Shown here one piece after another: positions 12,767 through 13,404 of a DNA stretch of 13,404 bases (within the stretch, counting starts at the first letter, position 1; the number at the start of each line of letters is the position of its first letter). The stretch spans positions 1 to 13,404 of the forward strand of contig JAIRSB010000219.1 of NCBI GenBank assembly GCA_031255655.1. Direction: 5' to 3'. The DNA comes from Spirochaetaceae bacterium. GTDB taxonomy: Bacteria; Spirochaetota; Spirochaetia; Treponematales; Breznakiellaceae. The notes under the pieces were generated by a model. The model saw only the letters and a list, made by a program, of their open reading frames with translations, had not been told where the DNA came from and searched no databases. A program made the translations under genes and the position numbers.

Positions 12767-13404
12767 ATGTTCCGCTTAGTTAGGGCGGCTGTCTTGCCGG
12801 TGGTTTTGCTTGTGGTAGCATCTGCCGCGCTGCCCGCCTTGCCGCTGGATGTTTTGACGGACGGGGAGTTGAAGGCGGCGTTGCTGCGCGGCGAGCTTTT
12901 AAGCGAGACGCGCTTTGATGCTGCCGGTACGCTGTTTATGCCGCGCTCTGCGCCTGTCCGCGCTGCCTTCGATAAGAGCAGTGCGGAGCTTTCCCCGTCT
13001 ATGGTTTCCGAGAGTGTTTTCTTGTACAAGAAGCCTGCTGCCTTCGCCGGAGGCGAAGGCGGGGAGTGCACGGAGGCGGAGATGCTGCGGGTTCTGAATA
13101 CGCTTAGCTCTATAAGTTCTCTGGCGGGGCTTCAATACTATTCCGCCAGCCGCAAAGCGATGCGCGTCTTCTACGAGGAATCAGAGGTGGTGAACAATCC
13201 GCAAGAGAAAGCGCCGGTGGCAGACCCTCTCTTCGCGGATAACGCGCCTCCCGCTTTTACGCTTTACGCGCGTCAGAAAGACTTAACTTTCGGGGATAAT
13301 GTCTATCGGTATGATTACGCTGTCCACGATAACGCGCTGGTATTTACGCAAACTAACTGCACGCCGCTGCGTTACGGCATCATTCCGGTGGTGCCCAAAG
13401 AGGC
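12767..13404 (+). CDS. Secreted DUF6675-like protein (3' partial)
   Basis: The frame is open from ATG 12767 to the window end, giving 212 residues. An in-frame GTG at 12758 would add VRA but precedes the predicted transcription start. A signal peptide is clear (FRLVRAAVLPVVLLVVASAA, cleavage probably near ALPALP). The mature part has LNTLSSISSLAGLQYYSASR, KAMRVFYEESEVVNNP, ADPLF and FTLYARQKDLTFGDNVYRYD. These resemble DUF6675, a treponemal secreted/periplasmic family of unknown function; I rely on recalled pattern. No lipobox Cys is seen. The gene lies 81 nt after the radical SAM gene with a possible promoter of its own. A perfect 9-bp hairpin (13040-13060) encodes AFAGGEG. Confidence 0.78.
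   Translation, partial: MFRLVRAAVLPVVLLVVASAALPALPLDVLTDGELKAALLRGELLSETRFDAAGTLFMPRSAPVRAAFDKSSAELSPSMVSESVFLYKKPAAFAGGEGGECTEAEMLRVLNTLSSISSLAGLQYYSASRKAMRVFYEESEVVNNPQEKAPVADPLFADNAPPAFTLYARQKDLTFGDNVYRYDYAVHDNALVFTQTNCTPLRYGIIPVVPKE
13040..13060. repeat. Perfect 9-bp intragenic hairpin
   Basis: GCCTTCGCC, loop GGA, GGCGAAGGC, inside the DUF6675-like gene, in frame. It belongs to the same type as the hairpins in the GH57-like and radical SAM genes. Confidence 0.85.

Noticed and set aside
12676..13135. Minus-strand open frames of 131 and 78 codons
   Set aside because: They are antisense to the DUF6675-like gene, whose signal peptide and sequence pattern are convincing.

Overview
The window looks like a chromosomal segment of a treponeme-type spirochaete. 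The main pointers are a long-form PPi-dependent phosphofructokinase, a DUF4912 / GH57-like / propeller-lipoprotein trio with treponemal-looking sequences, a DUF6675-like secreted protein, and several lipoproteins with the loose lipoboxes usual in spirochaetes. Genus assignment is inference from protein character. Intergenic repeats suggest a free-living or gut-associated member rather than a minimal pathogen.

Layout. Positions 1-125 hold the 3' end of a plus-strand gene (DUF4469-like C-terminus). It is followed at once by 12 tandem 23-bp units (130-402) and a palindrome-rich non-coding stretch to 606. A minus-strand block then runs leftwards in two operons. Operon A (4176 to 607) encodes a DUF4912 protein, a GH57/branching-enzyme homologue with altered active-site residues, and a propeller-type lipoprotein, with gaps of 6 and 3 nt. 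Operon B (9814 to 4579) encodes an LpoB-like lipoprotein, a COG3014-like lipoprotein and an LPP20-family lipoprotein, all with overlapping ends, followed by two AT-rich paralogous GT8 glycosyltransferases. Between the GT8 genes sits a copy of the last ~90 bp of the LPP20-family gene, which exposes the unit and breakpoint of an old tandem duplication. A 94-bp stretch is identical between the two GT8 genes and suggests later gene conversion.

The 367-bp divergent region (9815-10181) carries a promoter for operon B and a strong promoter for pfp. The pfp promoter has a 12-bp palindrome in its spacer and recurring GCATACC heptamers, and both predicted transcripts begin with a stem-loop. It also carries one of two copies of a ~122-bp dispersed repeat; the other copy lies upstream of operon A. 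The plus strand then encodes pfp, a COG0731-like radical SAM protein, and a secreted DUF6675-like protein cut by the window end.

Functionally, operon B looks like an envelope module (peptidoglycan-synthase activator type lipoproteins plus surface glycosylation). Operon A looks like a conserved spirochaetal glucan-related module of unknown task, and pfp supplies reversible PPi-linked glycolysis. No complete new defence or mobile system is evident. The most unusual items are the 12-unit dyad array, the duplication scar with its conversion tract, the GH57 homologue lacking the standard nucleophile, and a set of perfect GC-rich hairpins inside coding regions.
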